Assembly (NCBI GenBank): GCA_965214875.1
Contig: OZ243980.1
Coordinates: 186,001 to 250,000, forward strand
DNA from: CBDAUN01 sp965214875
GTDB taxonomy: Bacteria > Pseudomonadota > Gammaproteobacteria > Arenicellales > JAJDZL01
DNA length: 64,000 nucleotides
Direction: 5' to 3'
Part shown: positions 55,535-64,000 of the stretch, in pieces
Layout of the letters: each line of letters opens with the position of its first letter
Position numbering within the stretch: the first letter of the stretch is position 1
Notes under the pieces: model-generated
What the model saw: the letters and a program-made list of their open reading frames with translations, nothing else
Told to the model about the DNA's origin: nothing
Databases searched by the model: none
Position numbers and translations under genes: made by a program

Positions 55535-58402
55535 CTACTTCGACCTGCGGCCCCGGCAACGGGGATAGTTTACACAACCAAAAAATTGGCCATACTTTCC
55601 GCTTCTTTTGACCAGCCACCCATCAACGCATTGCTCGCAATGATGAAACGCTGCTCCGCATTCACACCGGCTCATCGTTGAATTGGCATCGACACGCACC
55701 GGCAATCCAATTCCGCAAGCCGGACATGCGGGCAGGATTGCATCGCAATTGTCCCAATGCTCGCAAATGTACCGCTTCCCCTTTGTCAATCGCATCTGCC
55801 CGCCGCATCTAGCGCACCGATACCGTCGCGGTTGCGCGAGTCCATATTCGCTCACACCGTACTTCTTGTCGCCGAGAAACTCCTGAACGAAGCTGGATGG
55901 GCTGTCTTTTCGGGCAATGATTGAAACCGACTTTCGCGCGCGCGTGAGCGCTACATAGAACACGCGACGCTCCTCAGCATGCTCGAACTGTTCCTGCCGC
56001 GAAAGCACAATGCTCAATAGCGGGTCGTCAGCCATTTCCGAAGGCAGGCCGTGCCTGCCCTTTTCCGCGCCGAGGATAATCACGTGGTCCGCCTCTAGCC
56101 CTTTCGACGAATGGATAGTACGGAAAAATACCGACAAGCGGCTGTAGCGACGGTTGATGTCGTCCAGGTTGCGCGGCTTGAGCCTGTTGTATCGCCCCAC
56201 CAATAGGACACTTGCCGATTCTCCATCGAAGCCATTCGAGATGCGGCCCAATGCCTCCTCAAGCCGTTCAGCATGACGAGCGCTTGCGCTCCAGAAAATC
56301 GAAATGGCAGGAGCGTCGGAAGTGTCTGCGGGAATGACATTTTTTTCGATCTGCGATGGATTTCTCAAGACGAAACGGCGCGCAGGATGCGCGATTTGAT
56401 CGACGCATCGGAAAGTGCGCTCAAGCTTCGCAACGCAGAAAATTCCGCCACTCCGACCTAAAACACCGCCAAAGGTCGCCCCGAAATTCTGCATCAGACC
56501 CGTGTCAGAACCCGCGAATCGGTAGATCGACTGCCAGTCATCGCCCACCGCAAATACCCGAGTATCCGGATGCTGCTTCTTCAACGCTATCAGCAGATTC
56601 GCTCTTGTCGCTGAAATGTCCTGAAACTCATCCACAAGCAAATGACGAAATGGACTTCTATATCGATTCTCTCGGACATAGCCAGTGGCTCTGGAAATCA
56701 TGTCCTCAAAATCGATATGACTCCCAAGCCGCTTTTGATATTCCTCAAATACGCACTCGAAAATGGCTAGAAAAGCCAGCTCTCGACCGGATGATGCCTT
56801 GCCTCGGCATGTCTCGATCGTTTGGCCTGAGCCTTTGAAGTGCCTAAGAAAGGTGACAAGCATTTTGGTGAAATCATCGAACTCGCCACTCTCTTTTAAC
56901 AGCGCGAGAATGTATCCCATTGAAGCAGGCTTAGGCTCCACGTATGGCGCAAGCTTTACTTCCAAACTTGATAGCAGCCGGCCCTCGGTGTTCTCGTAAC
57001 TGAAAGTCTCGATTAGCGTCGTCTTGCATTTTGCATGCACCTGCCGCTTCCATTCCATGCCTTTCAGGTACTCCTGCCGATTGACAAAGGGGGCCGTAGT
57101 CAGAACCTCGCCTCCTTTTTCGTCCAGCTCCCGCCGAACCCCGAAATGCTCAATGTAGATGCCGCTTTGCTTTAGCCGAAAGTCCGGGGTGTAGGGCTTG
57201 CCTTTCACTTCGGGCAGTTCATGCTCGTATTCAGGTTCGTATTCGTAGCAAATGCCGTTCATGCAGAGCCAGTTTGCAATCATCAACTCCTCAAAACTGC
57301 GCACCTTTTCTCCGTTTAGCGTTCTAAGTTCGTACGCTTCGATGTAGTCGTAGTATTCGTGCGGCGAGCTAAAGTCCCACTCCGATTTGGCGGGAAAAAA
57401 GAATTCCGTAAACCAGCGGGACAGCATTTTGCGAATGCCTCTTTGGCTTCGGGCCAGCTCGATCAGAATTTCCCTGATATGACCAAACAGCAGTTTTTCG
57501 TCGCTCGCGTGCTTGGCAAGCAACGGCCTTGCTCCCTCGACTTCTGAAATAATGTCGTAACCCAGACTATGAAACGTGGCTACGGCAATCTTTTCGTCGC
57601 AGATCTTCGCGATTCGTCCAGACATCTCTTTGGCTGCGTCTTTTGCGTACGCCATCAGCAGGATCTGCTCTGGCCGCCTGATTTTTCTTTTGATCAGATA
57701 GACGGCTTTGGCGCTGATCACGCTTGTTTTTCCCGATCCGGCACCCGCCAGCACTAGAGTGGCATCTTCATCACAGACTATGGCGCGCCTTTGCTCGCTC
57801 GTTAATGATTGCGCTTCGATGGTGTCAAACAGGTCAGACATCTCAGATAGTTCCCTATCGATAAACCGGCGCATCACCATTTCTCGAAAATGATTTGGAT
57901 CACGGTGAAATTCGGCGATTATTTCTATGCTCCGCTGTTCCTGTGGAGTGAAAATCTGACCATGAGCACTCTTCGGCAAGGCTTCCACAAGCGCTGCAGA
58001 ATCTTGCCACAACGGCTGCAGGACGCACGCTGCCGGAAACCGGTGAGCTTGTCCTAGTTTGTCAAAACACCGAACAAGGCGGCGAATAGTATCCAGGTGA
58101 CTTTCCGCGCTTTTGCGAAGGACCGCGGCCCATGCATCGTTCAACGTATCCGCGAACCGCTTCGCCTGCGCACCGCGAAAACCTCCGAAAGCAGCCAAAT
58201 CTCCATTATCTAGCGGCACTTCCAAAGTCGCGGAAAACAGCCCTAATCGGGCCCGCGACAGGCCGGCGATTTCGGAAACACGAATGATTCTCGGCTTGCG
58301 ATCAAGTATCACGAGATGCTCGCCGTCGACCACAAGCCCCCGGTTCTTATGCGCAAGCAGCGAGTATAGAATTCGCCAGCAGATATTGCGTTCAATCTTC
58401 AT
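55535..58402 (-). CDS. helD: Helicase IV-like UvrD-family protein with internal nuclease-like and zinc-ribbon domains
   Basis: A 955-residue superfamily 1 helicase. Q-motif SLTSEQRRAIV and Walker A LAGAGSGKTS occur near residues 200-225, and DEFQDIS gives Walker B. A central insert reads SFEELMIANWL, YTPDF and IYIEHFG, the PD-(D/E)XK-like module seen in helicase IV. Motifs QSIYRFAGSD, HSSKGLEAD and VALTRARK complete the motor. The C terminus has Cys clusters including YGQFFGCVNYPRC, a topoisomerase-type zinc ribbon. Typical E. coli HelD lacks this tail. It stands alone; a DNA repair role is inferred. Confidence 0.9.
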   Translation of the reverse strand: MKIERNICWRILYSLLAHKNRGLVVDGEHLVILDRKPRIIRVSEIAGLSRARLGLFSATLEVPLDNGDLAAFGGFRGAQAKRFADTLNDAWAAVLRKSAESHLDTIRRLVRCFDKLGQAHRFPAACVLQPLWQDSAALVEALPKSAHGQIFTPQEQRSIEIIAEFHRDPNHFREMVMRRFIDRELSEMSDLFDTIEAQSLTSEQRRAIVCDEDATLVLAGAGSGKTSVISAKAVYLIKRKIRRPEQILLMAYAKDAAKEMSGRIAKICDEKIAVATFHSLGYDIISEVEGARPLLAKHASDEKLLFGHIREILIELARSQRGIRKMLSRWFTEFFFPAKSEWDFSSPHEYYDYIEAYELRTLNGEKVRSFEELMIANWLCMNGICYEYEPEYEHELPEVKGKPYTPDFRLKQSGIYIEHFGVRRELDEKGGEVLTTAPFVNRQEYLKGMEWKRQVHAKCKTTLIETFSYENTEGRLLSSLEVKLAPYVEPKPASMGYILALLKESGEFDDFTKMLVTFLRHFKGSGQTIETCRGKASSGRELAFLAIFECVFEEYQKRLGSHIDFEDMISRATGYVRENRYRSPFRHLLVDEFQDISATRANLLIALKKQHPDTRVFAVGDDWQSIYRFAGSDTGLMQNFGATFGGVLGRSGGIFCVAKLERTFRCVDQIAHPARRFVLRNPSQIEKNVIPADTSDAPAISIFWSASARHAERLEEALGRISNGFDGESASVLLVGRYNRLKPRNLDDINRRYSRLSVFFRTIHSSKGLEADHVIILGAEKGRHGLPSEMADDPLLSIVLSRQEQFEHAEERRVFYVALTRARKSVSIIARKDSPSSFVQEFLGDKKYGVSEYGLAQPRRYRCARCGGQMRLTKGKRYICEHWDNCDAILPACPACGIGLPVRVDANSTMSRCECGAAFHHCEQCVDGWLVKRSGKYGQFFGCVNYPRCRGRRSK

Positions 58403-58596
58403 GAGACAGAACTATGAGAGGGTTAAGCGATCGTCTTTCGTATAAATCAAGAATTTGAATCCGGCTCGCGCTCTTCACGCAATCGCTTGATTTGGAAGAT
58501 TTTCTTGGTCAGCTGCTCTCAGCGAACGGCATGCTAAGCTTTCCGCCCTGCTTCTGCATGCGCTTCACCCCTGCAAGCAAATGCTCTGGCGGCATC

Positions 58597-59229
58597 TCAT
58601 CTCTTGCGGGAAACCATTAGCCCATCGCGAACCGTCAGCAACACATTCGTCACCCGATCGTCGGCCTGAACGCGCTTGTTGAAGGCATCCAGCGCGATGG
58701 CATCCTCGTCGCGCGGATTGAGAACCTCCGAGCTCCAGAGCACATTGTCTGCCACAATGATTCCGCCAGAACGCAGCAAGGGCAGCAACAGTTCATAGTA
58801 ATTGCGGTAGTTTGCCTTATCCGCATCAAGGTAGGCGAAGTCGAACGATCCGGTCAAACACGAAATCGTTTCGAGCGCGGGTCCGATGATTATCGATATT
58901 TTGCTCCCATGCATGCTTCTGTCAAAGAACGATCGAGCGATCACTTCTCGCTCGGCCTCTATGTCTAAGGCAAACAGCTCACCGTCATCCGGCAGCGCTT
59001 CGGCCATCGCCAAGGCGGAATAGCCCGTAAACATGCCGACTTCGACAACCCGGCGCGCACTGCATGCCCGGATCAGCATTTGGAGCACGGCGGCTTGCAT
59101 GGGACCTGAGAGCATGCGCGCCTCATCAGAGTTTTCTTCGGTCCAGCTGTGGATTCGCTCAGCATCCGCCGAGTGCGGATCAGTGTGGGCCCGCGCATAG
59201 GCGGCGATGTCAGGGTTGATGATATTCAT
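58597..59229 (-). CDS. SAM-dependent O-methyltransferase (caffeoyl-CoA OMT family)
   Basis: A 210-residue cytosolic methyltransferase. VVEVGMFTGYSALAMAEALP is the SAM-binding motif, FDFAYLDADKANYRNYY the metal/substrate region, and GGIIVADNVLW a further family block. Bacterial members methylate catechol-like or diverse hydroxyl groups, and the substrate is unknown. It is divergent from the mgs operon and has no evident partner. Confidence 0.9.
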   Translation of the reverse strand: MNIINPDIAAYARAHTDPHSADAERIHSWTEENSDEARMLSGPMQAAVLQMLIRACSARRVVEVGMFTGYSALAMAEALPDDGELFALDIEAEREVIARSFFDRSMHGSKISIIIGPALETISCLTGSFDFAYLDADKANYRNYYELLLPLLRSGGIIVADNVLWSSEVLNPRDEDAIALDAFNKRVQADDRVTNVLLTVRDGLMVSRKR

Positions 59230-59627
59230 AGCTTGTCCGCAACATAGCTGGTCGCTTGATGCCGCTTGAGTTTAAAACCATTGCTGCATAATCGAACTAC
59301 ACTTCGCAATCAGATCAAATGGATGCCGCTCAATAGCATCAAAACGCAAATGACCTGCACTCGCATTTGCAACCGGTTGCCGCTGAGGTCGAGGAGCATC
59401 ATGCAAAAGCGCTTCAATCGGCCCGACAGCAACAATTTGAGACTCAAATTTTTCTTGTGTGCTATCGTATGGCAACCATTGCAACCAATATACAGTCTAT
59501 ATCGTTTGAAAAGGAATTCGAAAAAATGATTGCAAGCGCAATGATGCGCCACTTGAAACCGAAGCAATCCGTGCCGCAGCGCGATGCAGCCGGACTTATA
59601 CCACTTAACACCCTCTGATGGCTTGCC
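59230..59627. other. Intergenic stretch before the mgs operon
   Basis: About 400 bases between divergent genes. Two short overlapping frames are present but neither shows a family motif. It must hold the mgs operon promoter. No riboswitch-like structure could be confirmed by eye. Confidence 0.45.
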
Positions 59628-60545
59628 ATGTGCGGAATAGTAGGCATCTACATCAAAAAGCCTGAATTGGAGCCTAGCCTCGGACAATTCGTATCCGATA
59701 TGCTTGTCGAGATGAGCGATCGAGGCCCCGACAGCGCGGGTGTCGCTTTCTACCGAAATCCTGCCCCTGCAGGCGGATCTAAAGTCTCACTGTTCAGCGC
59801 CAACCCCGACGAAGACTGGCACTCGAATTTCGAGCAGATTTCCGAGGCCATGGGCTGCGAGTTCATGCTGGAAATCCATGCCAGCCACGCGATCATTGCA
59901 AGCTCGGCAAGCGTTGCCGATGTGGAAGCATGGATCCGCAGCAACTGGGGCCATTTGCGCATCATGAGCATTGGCGAGTCGATCGAAATCTACAAAGAAA
60001 AAGGCCACCCTCGCGATGTCGCTGAACGATTTGAGTTTGCAAAATTCTCAGGCACCCATGCAGTCGCCCATACGCGCATGGCTACCGAAAGCGAAGTGAC
60101 CACCGAACACTCGCATCCGTTTACCACCGGACTCGATCTTTGCCTAGTCCACAACGGCTCTTTGTCCAACCACAATCGGCTGCGGAAGCATCTTCGCCGG
60201 CAAGGCGTAGAATTCGAAACTGACAATGACAGCGAAGTCGCCGCCGGCTATCTGACCTGGCGACTGGCGCAAAGCGACACGGTAGATCAAGCGCTGAACT
60301 CCGCCTTGAATGCCCTCGATGGATTCTACACCTTCGCGGTCGGCTCAAAAAACGGCTTTTCTGTGCTGCGCGACCCCATCGCCTGCAAGCCCGCCGTGCT
60401 CGCCGAAAACGACGACTGGGTCGCCATGGCATCGGAGTATCGCGCCATCGCTCGCTTGCCGGGTGCAAAGGAGGCGCACATGTGGGAACCAGTGCCGTCG
60501 AAAATCTATAGCTGGGAGCAAGGCAAGCGCACTTTTGCGGATTAA
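59628..60545 (+). CDS. mgsA: Class II glutamine amidotransferase subunit of N-methylglutamate synthase
   Basis: A 305-residue Ntn-type amidotransferase. The N-terminal Cys nucleophile follows the initiator Met (MCGIVGIYI). RGPDSAGVA, THAVAHTRMATES and HNGSLSNHNRLR are the glutaminase motifs. In the N-methylglutamate pathway this subunit (GlxB/MgsA) works with MgsB and MgsC. The gene order mgsA-mgsB-mgsC followed by a glutamine-synthetase homologue supports this over a generic amidotransferase. Confidence 0.88.
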   Translation: MCGIVGIYIKKPELEPSLGQFVSDMLVEMSDRGPDSAGVAFYRNPAPAGGSKVSLFSANPDEDWHSNFEQISEAMGCEFMLEIHASHAIIASSASVADVEAWIRSNWGHLRIMSIGESIEIYKEKGHPRDVAERFEFAKFSGTHAVAHTRMATESEVTTEHSHPFTTGLDLCLVHNGSLSNHNRLRKHLRRQGVEFETDNDSEVAAGYLTWRLAQSDTVDQALNSALNALDGFYTFAVGSKNGFSVLRDPIACKPAVLAENDDWVAMASEYRAIARLPGAKEAHMWEPVPSKIYSWEQGKRTFAD

Positions 60546-60548
60546 TCC

Positions 60549-61235
60549 ATGAACCTGGACCTTGCGACACAAACACTGCGAGAGATCAACGCTGCGCTGC
60601 ATGCGGCGGACGGGGCCTCGGAATCGGGGCTATCGTTTATCATCGAGCACCCGCGGGGCGCTCATGCCGTTGCGGTTGGGCTGAGTAGCGACATCGAAGT
60701 CGCCATTCGCGGCCATGTCGGCTACTACGGTGCCGGCATGAATCAAAAAGCTGCCGTCACAATCGAGGGCAGAGCGGGCCCCGGCGTCGCAGAGAACATG
60801 ATGTCCGGAAAAGTCGTTGTCGAAATGGATGCCTCCCAGTACGCCGGTGCCTCAGGACACGGCGGTTTGCTGGTGATCAAAGGCGATGCCAGTTCACGCT
60901 GCGGCATATCCATGAAAGGCATAGATATCGTCGTTGGCGGCAACGTCGGCGCGTTCAGCGCATTCATGGCGCAAACCGGCAGACTGGTGGTTTGCGGCAA
61001 CGCAGGGCGGGAGCTCGGCGACTCGATCTATGAAGCCCGCCTGTATGTGCGCGGCAAAGTTGAAAGCTTAGGCTCTGATTGCGTCGAAAAAAAAATGACC
61101 GCCGAGCACGAAGCCGAGGTGGCTGAACTGCTCGAGCAGGCTGGAATCAGTCACAAGCCAAGCGAGTTTCGACGCTACGGCTCAATGCGAAACCTGTACA
61201 ACTTCAAGATCGATAACGCAAATGCCATGCAATAG
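60549..61235 (+). CDS. mgsB: GXGXG-domain subunit of N-methylglutamate synthase
   Basis: A 228-residue protein corresponding to the C-terminal beta-helix domain of the glutamate synthase large subunit (GlxC/MgsB). Repeated Gly motifs include GHVGYYGAGMNQKAAVTIEG, GHGGLLVIKGDAS and GGNVGAFSAFMAQTGRLVVCGNAG. It starts three bases after mgsA and overlaps mgsC, so the subunits are made together. It has a structural role rather than active-site chemistry. Confidence 0.9.
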   Translation: MNLDLATQTLREINAALHAADGASESGLSFIIEHPRGAHAVAVGLSSDIEVAIRGHVGYYGAGMNQKAAVTIEGRAGPGVAENMMSGKVVVEMDASQYAGASGHGGLLVIKGDASSRCGISMKGIDIVVGGNVGAFSAFMAQTGRLVVCGNAGRELGDSIYEARLYVRGKVESLGSDCVEKKMTAEHEAEVAELLEQAGISHKPSEFRRYGSMRNLYNFKIDNANAMQ

Positions 61236-62556
61236 CAGCTCAAGCGACAAGGACCGGCGACTGATTCGTCCCTCGGCCACTTTCCCCGAACACGTTCTGG
61301 CCGAAATCCACCGGGCGGCCGATCAAGGCGTCTATGAAATTCGCGGATTCGGCGCAAAGCGCGCAGTTCCCGACTTCGACGATCTGGTGTTTCTTGGCGC
61401 GTCCATGTCGCGCTATCCTCTTGAAGGCTATCGCGAAAAATGCGATACCGATGTGGTCATCGGCGACCGTTTCGCCGAACGTCCGCTTAAGCTCGACATT
61501 CCAATCACCATCGCCGGCATGAGTTTCGGGGCGCTTGGGGCGAACGCGAAAGAGGCGATTGGACGCGCGGCCACCGAAATGGGCACCAGCACTACCACAG
61601 GCGACGGCGGCATGACCGATGAGGAGCGCAATTCCTCAAAGACCCTGATCTACCAGATTCTGCCGTCGCGCTACGGCTTGAATCCGAACGATATGCGCCG
61701 AGCCGATGCCTTGGAAGTGGTGGTCGGACAAGGTGCTAAGCCAGGCGGCGGCGGCATGCTGCTCGGCCAAAAAATTACCGAACGGGTTGCGGCCATGCGC
61801 GACCTGCCGGTGGGGATCGACCAAAGGAGCGCTTGCCGGCATCCCGACTGGACAGGGCCGGACGATCTGGAAATCAAGATCCAAGAACTGCGCGAAGCGA
61901 CCGATTGGAAAATTCCGATCATTACCAAGGTTGGCGCGACGCGAGTCAAATTCGATGTCTCGCTAGCGGTCAAAGCCGGTGCCGACGCAATCGTGCTTGA
62001 CGGCATGCAAGGCGGCACCGCAGCAACGCAGGATGTCTTCATCGAGCATGTGGGGATACCGACCCTGCCCGCAGTGCGCCAAGCGGTCGACACGCTGACG
62101 GAACTTGACATGCATCGCAAAGTGCAGCTGATCGTATCCGGCGGGATTCGAAGCGGCGCCGACGTGGCAAAGGCTTTGGCGCTCGGTGCCGATGCCGTAT
62201 CAATCGGCAGTGCCGCGATGGTGGCGATGGGGTGCAACAGGCCGGTCTTTATCGATGACTATCATGCTCTTGGCACCGAACCCGGGTTTTGCCACCACTG
62301 CCATACCGGACGATGTCCGGTCGGCATCACCACTCAGGATCCGCAACTTCAATCGCGCCTTAATCCCGAACAAGGAGCGCGCTGGCTTAGAAACTACCTG
62401 GCAACGCTTGCACTCGAAGTTCAGACTCTAGCGAGAGCATGCGGAAAGTCGCATGTGCTCAACCTGGAGCCAGAAGACATGGTGGCGTTGACCGTCGAGG
62501 CTGCCGCAATGGCGCAAGTGCCTCTTGCCGGCACCGGCTGGATCCCAGGCAAGTAG
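61222..62556 (+). CDS. mgsC: FMN/Fe-S catalytic subunit of N-methylglutamate synthase
   Basis: A 444-residue glutamate-synthase-like enzyme. The FMN barrel carries GMSFGALGANAKEAIGRAA, GGGGMLLGQKIT, DGMQGGTAATQDVF and VSGGIRSGADVAKALALGADAVSIGSA. The Cys cluster HHCHTGRCPVGIT binds a 3Fe-4S centre. The start overlaps mgsB by 14 bases. In methylotrophs the complex makes N-methylglutamate from glutamate and methylamine; a glutamate synthase-like role is the alternative. Confidence 0.92.
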   Translation: MPCNSSSSDKDRRLIRPSATFPEHVLAEIHRAADQGVYEIRGFGAKRAVPDFDDLVFLGASMSRYPLEGYREKCDTDVVIGDRFAERPLKLDIPITIAGMSFGALGANAKEAIGRAATEMGTSTTTGDGGMTDEERNSSKTLIYQILPSRYGLNPNDMRRADALEVVVGQGAKPGGGGMLLGQKITERVAAMRDLPVGIDQRSACRHPDWTGPDDLEIKIQELREATDWKIPIITKVGATRVKFDVSLAVKAGADAIVLDGMQGGTAATQDVFIEHVGIPTLPAVRQAVDTLTELDMHRKVQLIVSGGIRSGADVAKALALGADAVSIGSAAMVAMGCNRPVFIDDYHALGTEPGFCHHCHTGRCPVGITTQDPQLQSRLNPEQGARWLRNYLATLALEVQTLARACGKSHVLNLEPEDMVALTVEAAAMAQVPLAGTGWIPGK

Positions 62557-62594
62557 GACAAACTGATCTGCATGACGATTCAAAGGAGGCCAAT

Positions 62595-63905
62595 ATGACG
62601 AAAGACCTATCTCAAATTGCGGATGAATGGGACATCAAATATTTTCTCATCAGCTATGTCGACCTTTTCGGGGGCCTGCGAGCGAAGCTCGTGCCGGCAA
62701 GAGCAATCGGCGATATGCAGCAAGACGGCGCCGGCTTCGCAGGTTTTGCGACCTGGCTCGACATGTCGCCAGCAGATGCCGACATGCTTGCTAAGCCGGA
62801 CCCGGAAAGCTTGATCCGGTTGCCGTGGCGGCCCGAAGTGGGATGGCTGGCCGCGGATCTTTGGATGGAGGGCGCAGAAGTCGAGCAATGCCCGCGCGTG
62901 ATGCTCAAGCGTCAACTGGCAAAATTCGAACAATCCGGCCAGCGACTGAAGACCGGTGTCGAGTGCGAATACCTGTTGCTCACCCCGGATGGACAATCCA
63001 TTTCGGATGCGCACGACACTCAGACAAAGCCATGCTATGACCAGATGGCGCTAATGCGCCGCTACGACGTGGTCAGTGAAATTTGCGATGCCATGGTCGA
63101 TCTTGGATGGGGACCGTACCAGAATGACCACGAAGATGCGAATGGCCAGTTCGAGATGAACTGGGACTTTGACGATGCGCTGACCACCGCCGACCGGCAC
63201 GTATTTTTCAAATACATGGTCAAGAGCGTTGCCGAAAAGCACGGCTTTCGGGCGACCTTCATGCCTAAGCCCTTTATCGATCTGACCGGCAATGGCTGTC
63301 ATGCGCATGTTTCGGTATGGAATGCAGACGCATCGCAGAATTTGTTCCTGGACAAATCCGAGGAGATGGGACTTTCGAGTCTGGCCTACAACTTTCTAGG
63401 CGGCATAGTCCACAGCGCCGACGCGCTGTGCACATTTTTCAACCCGACCGTCAACAGCTACAAGCGGATCAATGCGCCGCGCACGCGCTCTGGAGCAACG
63501 TGGTCGCCTAATTCAGTAACCTACACGGGCAATAACCGTACGCATATGATTCGCATACCGGATTCGGGGCGGTTCGAGCTTCGATTAATGGATGGCTCCG
63601 CAAATCCGTATTTGCTCCAAGCCGGAATCGCAGCGGTGGGACTTGATGGGATCAATAATCGTCGCGATCCCGGCAAGCGCCTGGATATCGATATGTACGC
63701 CAACCCGCATCTTGCCGGAGACGGTGTCAAAAAACTGCCTTTGAACCTGCTTGATGCGATTCGCCTGACGCAAGCTAGCGATGTGCTGCGCGATGCGCTC
63801 GGGGGCGACATCGTCGACAGCTATTGTTCATTGAAAATGGAAGAGTGGAACAGCTACATGACACACTTGTCGCAGTGGGAGCGCGACAACTCACTCGACT
63901 GCTGA
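62595..63905 (+). CDS. gmaS: Glutamine synthetase family ligase (GlnT / gamma-glutamylmethylamide synthetase)
   Basis: A 436-residue GS-fold ligase that adds ammonia or methylamine to glutamate with ATP. AAAGGAGG precedes the ATG at 62595; the frame is open further upstream, but the ribosome site and start MTKDLSQIADEWDIKYFL fix it. VECEYLLL, NGQFEMNW, GNGCHAHVS and NNRTHMIRIPDSGRFELRL are GS metal and ATP-site motifs. Its place directly after mgsABC favours gamma-glutamylmethylamide synthetase, though GlnT enzymes have the same look. N-methylglutamate dehydrogenase genes are not in view. Confidence 0.88.
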   Translation: MTKDLSQIADEWDIKYFLISYVDLFGGLRAKLVPARAIGDMQQDGAGFAGFATWLDMSPADADMLAKPDPESLIRLPWRPEVGWLAADLWMEGAEVEQCPRVMLKRQLAKFEQSGQRLKTGVECEYLLLTPDGQSISDAHDTQTKPCYDQMALMRRYDVVSEICDAMVDLGWGPYQNDHEDANGQFEMNWDFDDALTTADRHVFFKYMVKSVAEKHGFRATFMPKPFIDLTGNGCHAHVSVWNADASQNLFLDKSEEMGLSSLAYNFLGGIVHSADALCTFFNPTVNSYKRINAPRTRSGATWSPNSVTYTGNNRTHMIRIPDSGRFELRLMDGSANPYLLQAGIAAVGLDGINNRRDPGKRLDIDMYANPHLAGDGVKKLPLNLLDAIRLTQASDVLRDALGGDIVDSYCSLKMEEWNSYMTHLSQWERDNSLDC

Positions 63906-64000
63906 ACAGGCAGAAACGAAACGGGCGGCGCAACAGGCGTGTCGCTCCTAGGCTGCGGACTGCCGATCTGAGTCGTTCTGCGGATTCCACACCCGGCCCA

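Noticed and set aside
59367..59618. Small frames upstream of mgsA
   Set aside because: Two overlapping frames in different registers without motifs; more likely leader or promoter DNA.
1..64000. tRNA, rRNA or CRISPR arrays
   Set aside because: Reading both strands by eye I found no cloverleaf-like tRNA end, no rRNA sequence and no regularly spaced direct repeats; a covariance-model scan would be needed to exclude small RNAs.

Overview
The window looks like a gammaproteobacterial chromosome segment. The evidence is the ubiE-ubiJ-ubiB ubiquinone block, an IscR-led SUF operon, and ordinary Gram-negative iron and polyamine ABC transporters. Decaying insertion sequences, broken toxin genes and a broken ankyrin gene suggest a genome under strong mobile-element pressure, possibly host-associated. 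That last point is inference.

Layout: 0-1.5 kb, a pair of accessory genes (one TIGR04255-like) and a third cut by the edge. 2.3-6.7 kb, a MetX-like hydrolase, an S41 peptidase and a broken ankyrin gene. 6.8-14.6 kb, a CCAEP-tail radical SAM gene at the end of iscR-sufBCDSU-sufT. 14.6-15.6 kb, mobile cassette A. 16.0-20.7 kb, an accessory island: GIY-YIG/DUF6884 pair, vapB with frameshifted vapC, AbiE pair with a stop codon in the toxin, IS5 and IS481 debris. 20.8-28.4 kb, copper ATPase, ubiB/ubiJ/ubiE, DUF971, hemB, adk. 28.6-35.3 kb, a probable Fur-controlled iron region (DUF4856 protein, membrane hydroxylase, FbpABC-type importer). 35.4-44.5 kb, a 9.1-kb composite transposon: two direct IS1380-like copies around a giant autotransporter gene. 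44.7-54.4 kb, ketopantoate-reductase-like gene, IS481 remnant, two AAA-type ATPases and potDABC. 54.6-55.5 kb, mobile cassette B. 55.5-64 kb, helicase IV-like protein, O-methyltransferase, and an N-methylglutamate synthase plus GS-like ligase operon.

The main discovery candidate is a set of mobile, phase-variable exported proteins. Cassettes A (912 bp) and B (904 bp) each have 21-bp imperfect terminal inverted repeats, a perfect 8-bp target duplication (GATTTGAG and GATTGACC), their own promoter and terminator, and one gene for a secreted six-cysteine protein. Neither carries a transposase. In both, the signal-peptide start is followed by a poly-C tract (9 and 10 C) that puts the ATG one base out of frame. 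The autotransporter gene inside the composite transposon has the same design with an 8-G tract. All three are OFF as sequenced, and each would switch ON by losing one base or gaining two. The composite transposon is itself flanked by matching GCGAA repeats.

The housekeeping parts are intact. SUF supplies Fe-S clusters, the iron region feeds it, ubiE/J/B make ubiquinone, and mgsABC-gmaS handle methylamine or glutamate nitrogen.
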